This document shows positions 16,048 to 23,904 of a DNA stretch of 35,446 nucleotides, one piece after another; the first letter of the stretch is position 1; each line of letters begins with the position of its first letter. Source of the DNA: Thermocrinis sp. (GTDB lineage Bacteria; Aquificota; Aquificia; Aquificales; Aquificaceae); NCBI RefSeq assembly GCF_036781485.1, contig NZ_DAIQAX010000006.1, forward strand, positions 1 through 35,446. Direction: 5' to 3'. A program made the translations under genes and the position numbers. The notes beneath the pieces are model-generated. The model saw only the letters and a program-made list of their open reading frames with translations. It was not told the origin of the DNA and searched no databases.

Positions 16048-16743
16048 CTAAAACCACATTTTCAACCCAACCAAAAAAGTGCTTTCTTCAGCTTTTCCCT
16101 TTAATTCCTTTGTCTTCCCATAGTTTCTTTCCCAAGAAAAGCCCACATAAGGAGCTATTTCTCTTTTTATTTCATACCTTAGTCTGATAGAAAGTCCTAC
16201 CTTGCTGATGCCTTTACCTATTTCAAGGGGTTCTATAGTTTTGGCGCTTGCTAAAACTTCTACTTCCGGCTGGAGCACCAATCGTTGGGTTAAAAGAAGG
16301 TCATACTCTGCTTTTAGCTTTCCGTAGAGCTCTCCTTTGTGAGAGAGGTTAAGGTTAAGCTCGGTTTCAAGCCAGTATGGAGCCAGACCAAACAGGTCCA
16401 CCACAAGCTTAGCCCTTCCTTCATCCTCTTTGCCCGCATACCCTCCACCTATCCTCAGGTCAAAAAAGCTTGATATAGCCCTTCCAAAGAGCAGGTCTGC
16501 CCTTTCAAACTCCCATTTCCCCTCTTTTAGGTCGCTCTTTGCTTCTAAGACAAACCATAGCTTATGATAATCCCCTCCATAAAAGGAACTGAAGTCTAAA
16601 TTTAAGCTTCTCTTCTTTTCTCTGTATTCCAGCTTATTCAAAAAAATGCCCCAATACCTTATTGGATGCATAGGCTCTATGGGATAGAACTCCTGCCCAA
16701 AGGTAAAAATAGGTATAAAAATCGCAAAGAGAAGTTTTTTCAT
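16048..16743 (-). CDS. copB: Copper resistance protein B (outer membrane)
   Basis: A 231-residue outer-membrane protein of the CopB/PcoB family, working with the oxidase CopA in periplasmic copper resistance. Signal peptide about 1-16 (MKKLLFAIFIPIFTFG). The rest is alternating beta-strand sequence ending in Trp-Phe (LKMWF), as expected for an outer-membrane barrel. The conserved blocks LVLQPEVEV, GKGISKVGLSIRLRYEI and FAPYVGFSWER-like REIAPYVGFSWERNYG match the family. The usual Met/His-rich N-terminal extension is nearly absent (only EPMHPI). Its start touches the end of copA. Confidence 0.88.
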   Translation of the reverse strand: MKKLLFAIFIPIFTFGQEFYPIEPMHPIRYWGIFLNKLEYREKKRSLNLDFSSFYGGDYHKLWFVLEAKSDLKEGKWEFERADLLFGRAISSFFDLRIGGGYAGKEDEGRAKLVVDLFGLAPYWLETELNLNLSHKGELYGKLKAEYDLLLTQRLVLQPEVEVLASAKTIEPLEIGKGISKVGLSIRLRYEIKREIAPYVGFSWERNYGKTKELKGKAEESTFLVGLKMWF

Positions 16744-18431
16744 CAGCTTACCCTCACCACCCTAAACATTCCCGAATCCATGTGATACAGAATATGGCAA
16801 TGAAAAGCCCAGTTGCCATAGGCATCCGCCTTGACTATAACCTCCACGACCTCAGCAGGCTTTACGTCTATGGTGTGTTTCCTTGGGTTTAAAGTATCCC
16901 CTCCGTTGTCCAAATACATCCACATGCCATGAAGGTGTATGGGATGGTGCATCATGGTGTGATTTATGAACACAAACCTTACAGTTTCCCCATACCTCAA
17001 AGGTATCACGTCTTCAAACCTTGAGCTTAGCTTTTTGCCATCATAGGAATACATCCTCCAGATAAACCTCTCCATGTTTCCCACTAAATGGATCTCGATG
17101 GTGCGTTCCGGTTTTCCAATGGGGTACTCCTCTGCACTTACAAGGTCTGCGTAGGTTAGGACTTTGTGCTTTTGATCTCTCAGTCCTACTCCTGGATCGT
17201 CAAGCTTTGGCATTGGACTGCTCACCACCATGTCCGCATCCACACCAAAGGGGTTTTTACTCACGTCCAACATCATCTTATAGCCCTCGTGGTGATGGTG
17301 GTGATGGCTATGGTCCGTGTGGCTGTGTCCCATGTCTTCCATGGTTAGGTCTGAGATCTTTCTTCTTGCTGGTAGGACTGCTTTCATACCTTTCCTTGGG
17401 GCAAGGGTGCCCATAACAAAACCGCTTCTATCCATAGCTTCCGCATAGATAGCATAGGCTTTTTCTTCTTTGGGTTGGACTATGACGTCGTAAGTCTCTG
17501 CTATAGCAATGCGGAACTCATCCACATCCACTGGATAGACATTTTGACCATCCGCTTGGACCACTGTCATTTTTAAACCGGGTATTCTCACATCAAAATA
17601 GGTAGCAGCGGAAGCATTTATAAACCTTAGCCTTACTTTTTCGCCAGGTTTAAAGATAAAGGTTGGGTTTTCTTCTGTGGTCTGTCCGTTCATCAGGTAC
17701 GTGTAGGTGTAGCCAGTAACATCTGCTATGTCTCTTGAGTCCATCCTCATCTTAGCCCACATCAGCCTTTCTTTTAGGGTTGGATAAAAGCCCCTTTCCT
17801 TTGCCTCCCTCAAAAAGTCCCACAAAGTTCTCTTTTGGAAGTTATAGTATCCTGGATATTTTTTTAGGCTTAAGAGGATACGGTGAGGGTCCTCGTCCGT
17901 CCAATCGGAAAGTATGATCACGTAATCCCTATCTGCTTTTATGACATCCTCTTCCTTTGGCTCCAGAATAAGCGGACCATACATACCTAACTGCTCTTGC
18001 ATTAGAGAGTGAGAGTGATACCAGTAGGTGCCATATTGAACAATCGGAAACCTGTAAGTAAATCTACTTTTTGAAGGTATTCCGGGGAAGACAACCCCCG
18101 GCACACCGTCCATCTCATTTGGCACCAGCAAACCGTGCCAGTGGATGGAAGTAGGCTCATCCATCTCATTTATCACATGAATGACTACTTCCTTTCCTTC
18201 TTTGAACCTGAGAAGGGGTGAAGGTAAAAGACTGTTTATCAGAGTCCCCACTCCTCTTCTTTGTCCCACCTCCACAGGTTCCTTTCTTACAACTAACGTA
18301 TATTCCAAAAGCTCATCCTTTTCTCTGGCATCTACCACCTCGAGCCTTCTGAAAGCGGAAAAACCTGGGACAGAGTAGGCAATACCAGAAAAGAGCATAA
18401 GCTTCAAAAGGTCTCTTCTATGCCAGCTCAT
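16743..18431 (-). CDS. copA: Multicopper oxidase CopA-type (Tat-exported)
   Basis: A 562-residue periplasmic three-domain multicopper oxidase, likely oxidising Cu(I) to Cu(II). The Tat signal is HRRDLLK (4-10). Copper ligands are clear: HWH (97-99), HSH (139-141), HPIHLHG (496-502), and HCH with His550 and Met555 in HCHILYHMDSGM; Cys545 is the type 1 ligand. A His-rich insert (residues 369-381, MGHSHTDHSHHHHHH) may gather copper, as Met-rich inserts do in other CopA proteins. The start overlaps the broken DUF411 gene (ATGA), and copB follows directly. A laccase or bilirubin-oxidase-like role is possible, but CopB next door favours copper resistance. Confidence 0.93.
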   Translation of the reverse strand: MSWHRRDLLKLMLFSGIAYSVPGFSAFRRLEVVDAREKDELLEYTLVVRKEPVEVGQRRGVGTLINSLLPSPLLRFKEGKEVVIHVINEMDEPTSIHWHGLLVPNEMDGVPGVVFPGIPSKSRFTYRFPIVQYGTYWYHSHSLMQEQLGMYGPLILEPKEEDVIKADRDYVIILSDWTDEDPHRILLSLKKYPGYYNFQKRTLWDFLREAKERGFYPTLKERLMWAKMRMDSRDIADVTGYTYTYLMNGQTTEENPTFIFKPGEKVRLRFINASAATYFDVRIPGLKMTVVQADGQNVYPVDVDEFRIAIAETYDVIVQPKEEKAYAIYAEAMDRSGFVMGTLAPRKGMKAVLPARRKISDLTMEDMGHSHTDHSHHHHHHEGYKMMLDVSKNPFGVDADMVVSSPMPKLDDPGVGLRDQKHKVLTYADLVSAEEYPIGKPERTIEIHLVGNMERFIWRMYSYDGKKLSSRFEDVIPLRYGETVRFVFINHTMMHHPIHLHGMWMYLDNGGDTLNPRKHTIDVKPAEVVEVIVKADAYGNWAFHCHILYHMDSGMFRVVRVS

Positions 18432-18761
18432 CTAACTGCCTCGTATTTATCCTCGTATCCACCCCTTCCGCTTTTTACACCATGAGGGGAAGCCACACCC
18501 TTTACGCCTTTGTCCTTAAGCACCAAACTTACACCCTCCGGTGGCACATGACCCTCTATGAACCTTCCCTGATAGACCATAGTGTGGCAAGACCTTAGGC
18601 TCAAAGGCACATTCAGTTGGTTCTTTATCTTATCCAGCTCCTCGTTGGACACCTTAACTCTTTTTATCTTAAAGCCCTCCCTTTCTAACTTAGGCGATTA
18701 TTTCTTGCTTTGCAAATACGAGGGAAAAAAGGGTTAGTAAGAGAGTTAAAAACTTTCTCAT
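18428..18761 (-). pseudogene. Broken DUF411 copper-binding protein, CGCC lost
   Basis: From ATG 18761 a clean signal peptide is read (MRKFLTLLLTLFSLVFAKQE), then the frame ends at a TAA. One frame over, the sequence continues as SPKLEREGFKIKRVKVSN and joins the open part NVPLSLRSCHTMVYQGRFIEG, which is the hallmark SCHT...IEGHVPP of DUF411. In intact DUF411 proteins a T-C-G-C-C metal site follows the KSP that is still partly visible here, so about a dozen residues including the cysteines were deleted with a frame change. The tail is also eroded: where intact members have PGMPxGSPGM, this reads SPHGVKSGRGG. The ATGA overlaps with both neighbours survive. Confidence 0.72.
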
Positions 18762-18997
18762 TTCAGAGCATCCTCCATGTACTTTCTGATGTTAGGATTC
18801 TTCTCAAGGATCTTCTTTACCTCTTCCCTCTTTTGGAGCATATACTCAAGCATCTCTTCCATATACTTAGGGTCATCCATAACCTTCATACATCTATGAA
18901 CCTGAGGGCTCATTCTGTGGTGATGATCTTGGCTTTGCTGGGCATAGGCAACTAATACAAAAACAAATAAAGCTAAAAGGGACAGAACTTTTACCAT
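18758..18997 (-). CDS. Small secreted His/Met-containing protein
   Basis: A 79-residue protein with signal peptide about 1-19 (ends VLVAYA), then QQSQDHHHRM and a helical, charged tail with several Met and one Cys (HRCMKVMDD, MEEMLEYML). Small periplasmic His/Met proteins of this kind often bind copper, and it is the first gene of the copper operon. The ATG at 18997 has a strong Shine-Dalgarno site (GGAGGTGA); an ATG five codons earlier overlaps that site and was rejected. I do not recognise the family. Confidence 0.75.
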   Translation of the reverse strand: MVKVLSLLALFVFVLVAYAQQSQDHHHRMSPQVHRCMKVMDDPKYMEEMLEYMLQKREEVKKILEKNPNIRKYMEDALK

Positions 18998-19017
18998 AGC
19001 TTCACCTCCCACCTTAA

Positions 19018-19046
19018 TATATACAAGCCATTTAGTGTTAATTCAA
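19018..19046 (-). promoter_or_regulatory. Putative promoter of the copper operon
   Basis: On the minus strand TTGAAT (19041-19046) and TATATA (19018-19023) are separated by 17 bases, a standard sigma-70 layout, upstream of the Shine-Dalgarno site of the first gene. No copper-responsive operator was recognised. Confidence 0.5.
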
Positions 19047-19057
19047 GCCTTTTATTT

Positions 19058-19096
19058 ATCGTTATTTGTGCAGTTAAATTAATATAAAAAAACGAT
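19058..19096. repeat. Inverted repeat between the divergent operons
   Basis: ATCGTTATTT (19058-19067) and AAAAAACGAT (19087-19096) are inverted copies matching at 9 of 10 positions, 19 bases apart. They lie between the copper operon and the activase trio, so could be an operator for either; the AT-rich sequence makes chance possible. Confidence 0.3.
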
Positions 19097-19164
19097 GATA
19101 TAGCTCACCTAAGTGTTTGGATCTGTATGTTATTTTTATAAAAAACCATAAAGGAGGGTATAGT

Positions 19165-20679
19165 ATGGAAACTTTAGCCTTTGAATATAGAGCCTACAGG
19201 CCAAGACCTTTTACAAAGGAAGAGAGGGCACACACCACCATACTTTTTGGTGGGCTCACCTTTAAGCACGAAAGGCTCATAGAAGGAGCTTTGGAAAACA
19301 TGGGATACAAGGCAAAAGCTCTTCCGAACATAGAAAGAATAGACCTGGATATTGGCAAGGAATACATAGACGTGGGTGCTTGCTGTCCTACCACTTTTAC
19401 AGCAGGAAACCTGGCAAGAACGCTCATGAACATTGAAAAGTCAGAAGGTAGGGGTGCGGTTAAGAACAATTACATATTTGTTACAATAGGAGCATGTGGT
19501 CCCTGTAGGTTTGGACAGTATCACGAATCTTACGAAAGGGTTTTGGAAGGGCTAAACCTCAAAGACTTCAGGATCTTTCTTTTGGACCTTTTACAGCTCG
19601 AGCAGTCTGTAGAGGGTGGGGGTTTGGAAATAAGCATGCCACTTACCCTTGGTCTTGTCTTTTCCATGTTCTTGGGAGACTTACTAACAGATATGGAATA
19701 CGCGGTTAGACCTTACGAGGTTAAGAAGGGACAAACAGATCAAGTTTTAAATCAAAGTGTAGAACTTCTGTATGAAAAGCTAAAAAACAGGCCTATTGTA
19801 GGTAAAAAGCTTAAGAATTTGCTTTGGCACATATTCACAGACTACTTCGTAAATGCCCTTGAGGAAGTAAAAGCGCTGTGGAGCGAGATAGAAGTGGATA
19901 GGCTTCAGCCAAAACCAAGGGTAAAGATAACTGGGGAGTTTTGGCTTCAAACTCACGAAGGAGACGGCAACTATAACATAAAAAGATGGTTAGAGGAACA
20001 AGGAGCAGAAGTAATACCACCACCTGTGGCGGTTTGGATGGATTATCTGATAAATATGGAACTTTTCAAGCTGGAGGATGCCAAGTCTTTTGTGAAGAGA
20101 TACTATCTAAAGAAAGCTATAATTTCCTTCTTTGCATGGCTTTACAGAAGAACCTACGACAAGCTTAGAAAAGCTCTAAATTACATTCCCAATCCACTGC
20201 CAGACCAAAGGGAGCTAAAGAAGCTGGCAAGACCTTACTTTTACTACAGATTAACCGGTGGCGAAGGGCACATGCTCATAGGAAAGGCTTTATATTCATT
20301 CAAACACAAGCAAGCTCATATGATATGCGAGCTATCTCCTTACGGTTGTTTGCCCAATACTATGTCCGTTGGAGCTATGGCAAAGGTCTTGGCTGACTAT
20401 CCAGACCTGCTTTATGCACCCATAGAAGTAAAGGGCGATTCGGAGGTACATGCATACTCTCGTTGTCAAATGGTGCTAACAGAGGCTAAAAGAAGGGCAA
20501 AGCAGGAATTTGAAGAGGTCTTAGAAAAAACAGGTTTGACTATTGAAAAGATAAGGGAGTTTGAGACAGAACATCCAGAGCTAAGAAGGGCTACCTACAG
20601 GGTTCCAAGATATGGGTTTGTGGGCACATCTGCCAACTATGTTTATCATGTGGCAAAGCTTATGGGGAAGGTAAGATGA
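19165..20679 (+). CDS. HgdB-like 2-hydroxyacyl-CoA dehydratase-related protein
   Basis: A 504-residue iron-sulfur protein of the 2-hydroxyglutaryl-CoA dehydratase D-component type, the catalytic partner that receives low-potential electrons from an ASKHA ATPase. Candidate cluster cysteines: Cys73-Cys74 (VGACCPTT), Cys111 and Cys114 (TIGACGPCRFG), and two in HMICELSPYGCLPN. In large fused CoA-activase proteins this is the C-terminal segment; here it is free-standing and first in the operon. I start at ATG 19165 because AAGGAGGG lies directly upstream; an ATG at 19117 has no such site. The stop overlaps the activase start by four bases. Substrate unknown; no CoA-transferase or dehydratase A subunit is nearby. 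Confidence 0.82.
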   Translation: METLAFEYRAYRPRPFTKEERAHTTILFGGLTFKHERLIEGALENMGYKAKALPNIERIDLDIGKEYIDVGACCPTTFTAGNLARTLMNIEKSEGRGAVKNNYIFVTIGACGPCRFGQYHESYERVLEGLNLKDFRIFLLDLLQLEQSVEGGGLEISMPLTLGLVFSMFLGDLLTDMEYAVRPYEVKKGQTDQVLNQSVELLYEKLKNRPIVGKKLKNLLWHIFTDYFVNALEEVKALWSEIEVDRLQPKPRVKITGEFWLQTHEGDGNYNIKRWLEEQGAEVIPPPVAVWMDYLINMELFKLEDAKSFVKRYYLKKAIISFFAWLYRRTYDKLRKALNYIPNPLPDQRELKKLARPYFYYRLTGGEGHMLIGKALYSFKHKQAHMICELSPYGCLPNTMSVGAMAKVLADYPDLLYAPIEVKGDSEVHAYSRCQMVLTEAKRRAKQEFEEVLEKTGLTIEKIREFETEHPELRRATYRVPRYGFVGTSANYVYHVAKLMGKVR

Positions 20680-22826
20680 TAGTCGGTATAGATGTAGGTA
20701 GCACTACCTGTAAGTATGTTTTGGTAGATGATAACGGAAAGATATTGGATAAAGCTTACGAGAGACACAACACAAAGACTGCCGAAAAGGTTTTGGAGTT
20801 TTTACAAAGACTTGAAAGGGATTACGGTTTGACAGCTGGCAGGGACAGGGTCTATTTTACGGGCTCGGGTGCTACGCTTATAACTCCCTTGGTGGGTGGC
20901 AAGTTTGTTCAGGAGGTGGTTGCGGTATCCACGGCGGTGGAAAAACTACATCCAGACGTCAGATTTGTCAGCGAGATAGGCGGGGAGGATATGAAGGCTA
21001 TCTTCTTCAAGGAGGTGGAAGGCAAAAGGATAAAGCAGGTGTTTATGCAGAATGCTTGTGCAGGGGGAACGGGAACTTTTATAGAAAAGACTGCAAGAAA
21101 GCTCGGCATTCCACAAGAAAAACTCAGTTCTATGGGATACATAGGCTACAGCCTGCACAAGGTTAGTGCTAAGTGCGGTATATTTGCAGAAGCTGACGTG
21201 AATACTCTACAAAAGGCTGGAGTGCCAGCAGAAGAAATAATGGCATCCCTTTTTGAAGCGGTGGTCTATCAAAATCTGGCACAGCTAACAAAGGCAAACA
21301 CGCCCATGTATAAGGTGCTCCTTTTGGGAGGTCCAAACCTATTTTTCAAGGGACTTCAGGAAGCTTGGAAGGTCCATCTCAGAAGAATCTGGAAAGAAAG
21401 AAAAATTATTGACTGTTCAGAGGAAGAGGTAGATCAGTTGGTCATAGTTCCAGACAACTCCCTTTACTATGCTGCCCTTGGATGCGTGTTTTATGCCATG
21501 GAAGAAGAAGGGGGATACTACCAAGGTTTAGAAAAGCTCAAATGGTGGATAGAAGAGGGACAATACGAAGAGAAGCTAAAGGAGGGAAGAAAGGGTTTGG
21601 TGTCTTCCAAAGAAGAACTGGAAGAATTTCTAAAAGAATACGAGGGGCAATACAAGGTTATAACGCCAAGGAAGGTTAAAAGAATAGCAATAGGTTGCGA
21701 TTTTGGTTCAACTACCGCCAAAGCAATTTGTGTCTCCGAAGATGGAGAACCTGTATTTTCCTGCTATCAGCTCAGTAAAGGCAATCCCATAGAGGACGCA
21801 AAGGGAATATTTAGACAGATAAAAGATTTCTTTGGGGAGGATGTGGAAGTTATAGGGCTGGGGCTTACCGGTTATGGAAAGGACCTTTTAAAGGATGTGC
21901 TTGGTGCGGACTATGCGGTGGTGGAAACTGTAGCTCATGCCACCGGAGCGTTGAAGTTCTTTCCGGATGCAGACTGCATATGCGACGTAGGCGGTGTGGA
22001 TGTAAAAATCTTGATCCTTAGGAATGGGTCTGTGGTGGATTTTAGGCTTAACTCTCAGTGTTCCTCTGGAAACGGTGCCTTCTTGCAGGGCGTAGCAGAA
22101 AGGTTCGGAATCCCACTACAGGAAATAGCTTCCTTAGCCTTTACTGCAAAGGCAATACCGAGCTTTACCATGGGATGTGGAGTTTTCCTACAGAGCGACA
22201 TAGTAAATCAGCAAAGGAAGGGTTGGAAGGCGGAAGAAATCCTTGCGGGACTGTGCCATATCCTTCCAATGAACGTGTGGATATACGCTGGAAACATAAA
22301 CAACTTGGCCCAGATAGGTAAAAAGTTTGTCCTTCAGGGTGGAACCCACAAAAACTTGGCAGTTGTAAAAGCCCAGAGGGACTTTATAAAGTCCAAGGTG
22401 CCAGAGGCGGAAGTGGTGGTCCATCCCTATCCAGGAGAGGCGGGAGCCCTTGGCGTGGCTTTGCTTGCTTTGGAAGCCAAAGGAAGGACAAGATTTAGAG
22501 GCTTTGAAGTCATAGAAAATCTAACCTACAAAACCACCACTTCTGTGGATACGGTTTGCAGGTGGTGTCCTATGAACTGCCAAAGGACGTTCATAGATGT
22601 ATATGTAGGAGAAGGTGAGGGAAGAAGCTGGAGCAAAGTTCCGTTGGAAAAGGGATGGCTAAGGCTGATAGTTAGCAATGCATGCCCAAAAGGCTTGGTG
22701 GAGGACGAGCAAGAGCTAAAGGTATTACAGCAGGAGCTAAGGAGGGTTCAAAATGAGTTTCCTAACCTTTCCCAGATTGCTAAAAAAGAAGCCTTCAAAC
22801 CAAGAAGAAGGCAAAAGGTACATTAA
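20676..22826 (+). CDS. Double-ASKHA CoA-dehydratase activase (BadF/HgdC-type)
   Basis: A 716-residue ATPase with two ASKHA domains. Domain 1 starts GIDVGSTTCKYVLV (4-17); its bridging [4Fe-4S] cysteines are Cys128 (NACAGGTG) and Cys167 (AKCGIFAE). Domain 2 starts near 337 (GCDFGSTTAKAICV), with Cys462 (SQCSSGNG) and Cys501 (MGCGVFLQSD). The C-terminal tail adds Cys628, Cys631, Cys635 and Cys670 (VCRWCPMNC and ACPKG), a likely extra cluster. Such activases use ATP hydrolysis to push one electron to a very low potential and hand it to an HgdB-like partner, here the gene upstream. It overlaps the next gene by 74 bases. Confidence 0.9.
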   Translation: MIVGIDVGSTTCKYVLVDDNGKILDKAYERHNTKTAEKVLEFLQRLERDYGLTAGRDRVYFTGSGATLITPLVGGKFVQEVVAVSTAVEKLHPDVRFVSEIGGEDMKAIFFKEVEGKRIKQVFMQNACAGGTGTFIEKTARKLGIPQEKLSSMGYIGYSLHKVSAKCGIFAEADVNTLQKAGVPAEEIMASLFEAVVYQNLAQLTKANTPMYKVLLLGGPNLFFKGLQEAWKVHLRRIWKERKIIDCSEEEVDQLVIVPDNSLYYAALGCVFYAMEEEGGYYQGLEKLKWWIEEGQYEEKLKEGRKGLVSSKEELEEFLKEYEGQYKVITPRKVKRIAIGCDFGSTTAKAICVSEDGEPVFSCYQLSKGNPIEDAKGIFRQIKDFFGEDVEVIGLGLTGYGKDLLKDVLGADYAVVETVAHATGALKFFPDADCICDVGGVDVKILILRNGSVVDFRLNSQCSSGNGAFLQGVAERFGIPLQEIASLAFTAKAIPSFTMGCGVFLQSDIVNQQRKGWKAEEILAGLCHILPMNVWIYAGNINNLAQIGKKFVLQGGTHKNLAVVKAQRDFIKSKVPEAEVVVHPYPGEAGALGVALLALEAKGRTRFRGFEVIENLTYKTTTSVDTVCRWCPMNCQRTFIDVYVGEGEGRSWSKVPLEKGWLRLIVSNACPKGLVEDEQELKVLQQELRRVQNEFPNLSQIAKKEAFKPRRRQKVH

Positions 22827-23904
22827 GGTAGGAATACCAAAATTTTTGAACATTTGGGGGACTGCTCCATTTTGGGTAGGATTCTTTGAAAGCTTGGGAA
22901 TGAAGGTAGTCTTTAGCTCAGACACTTCAGAGGAACAATACAGGACTTACGGAAAGGGAAGGATAACTATGGATAGTTGTTTTCCTGTAAAAGCTTTAGC
23001 TGGTCATATAGGAGAGCTTCTTCAAAAGGATATAGACATTCTTTTTGTGCCTATGATCTATTCCCTTCCTTCCTTTTTAAAAGGTCATGTATTAGATACT
23101 CTGTGTTGCACCAGGGTGATGATGGCTCCAGAAAACATAAAGGCAGGTTTTTTAAAGGAAAGGGACGAATTTAAGGAAAGAGGTATAAAGTATGTTTCTC
23201 CCTTTGTACCCTTTGCTGAACCTGAGCTTTTACCAAAGTATCTTTACGATTCTTTGAAGGAAGCAATAGAAGGCTTGACATACAGTGAGGTTATCCAAGC
23301 GGTAAGGGAAGGCTTTAAAGTCTTGGAGGAGTTTGAGAAATCCATGAGATCTAAGTCCCTTGAGATAATGAAGTGGTGCGCCGTAAACAACAGACCAGCC
23401 CTTTTGATTCTTGCAAGGCCCTATCACATGGACCCAGGCATAGGACACGAAATAGATGCTGAGTTTCAACTTTATGGTTACCCCATTCTTTGGTATAACT
23501 ACCTTCCAATAGATGATTGGCTTTTGGACTGGCTTGGCATATCTTTGGACATATCGGACGTATGGACCTCCTCTTACAGCTCAAACACCAACGAGATAAT
23601 CTGGGGTGCAAAGTTTGCAAGTAGGTTCCCTTGGATAACCGGAGTTATAAGACTTTCCTCTTACGAGTGTGGTATGGACCAGCCAACCTTTACTCCAGTG
23701 CAGAAGATCGTAGAATCTTCGGGCACTCTGTTTTTCAAATTCGGAGAGCTTGACGAGACCAAACCTGCAGGCAGTGTAAAAATAAGGGTGGAGACCATAG
23801 TATATTATTTGGAGAAGTACTCCCAAGAAATAATCAAGAAAAAGCTCAGCAGGCTTGGTGATATTCCTAAGAAACTCTTAGAACCAGTTTCCCAAAGTGC
23901 ATAG
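22753..23904 (+). CDS. DUF2229 (CoA-activase-associated) protein
   Basis: A 383-residue protein matching the DUF2229 segment of giant CoA-activase fusions: KVGIPKFLNIWGTAPFW near 25-41, then DSCFPVKALAGH with Cys76, TLCCT with Cys118-Cys119, and a late YECGMDQPTF. The cysteines probably bind an iron-sulfur cluster. The start lies 74 bases inside the activase gene but has an excellent Shine-Dalgarno site (AAGGAGGG, 22739-22746) at good spacing. It completes a three-gene set that equals one large fused protein in other bacteria. The 3' end overlaps the convergent dehydrogenase gene by 38 bases. Confidence 0.82.
   Translation: MSFLTFPRLLKKKPSNQEEGKRYIKVGIPKFLNIWGTAPFWVGFFESLGMKVVFSSDTSEEQYRTYGKGRITMDSCFPVKALAGHIGELLQKDIDILFVPMIYSLPSFLKGHVLDTLCCTRVMMAPENIKAGFLKERDEFKERGIKYVSPFVPFAEPELLPKYLYDSLKEAIEGLTYSEVIQAVREGFKVLEEFEKSMRSKSLEIMKWCAVNNRPALLILARPYHMDPGIGHEIDAEFQLYGYPILWYNYLPIDDWLLDWLGISLDISDVWTSSYSSNTNEIIWGAKFASRFPWITGVIRLSSYECGMDQPTFTPVQKIVESSGTLFFKFGELDETKPAGSVKIRVETIVYYLEKYSQEIIKKKLSRLGDIPKKLLEPVSQSA

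Noticed and set aside
17166..17416. Plus-strand open frames opposite the His-rich part of the oxidase
   Set aside because: Shadows of the His codon run; no ribosome site and no family resemblance.
19117..19164. Upstream ATG for the HgdB-like protein
   Set aside because: The extra 16 residues are unlike the family, and AAGGAGGG sits directly before ATG 19165.
23230..23826. Minus-strand open frames inside the DUF2229 gene
   Set aside because: Overlapping shadow frames with no motif or ribosome site, opposite a well-supported gene.
19165..23904. Benzoyl-CoA reductase (BcrABCD) assignment
   Set aside because: Only one HgdB-like subunit and a double-ASKHA activase are present, with no aromatic degradation genes nearby.
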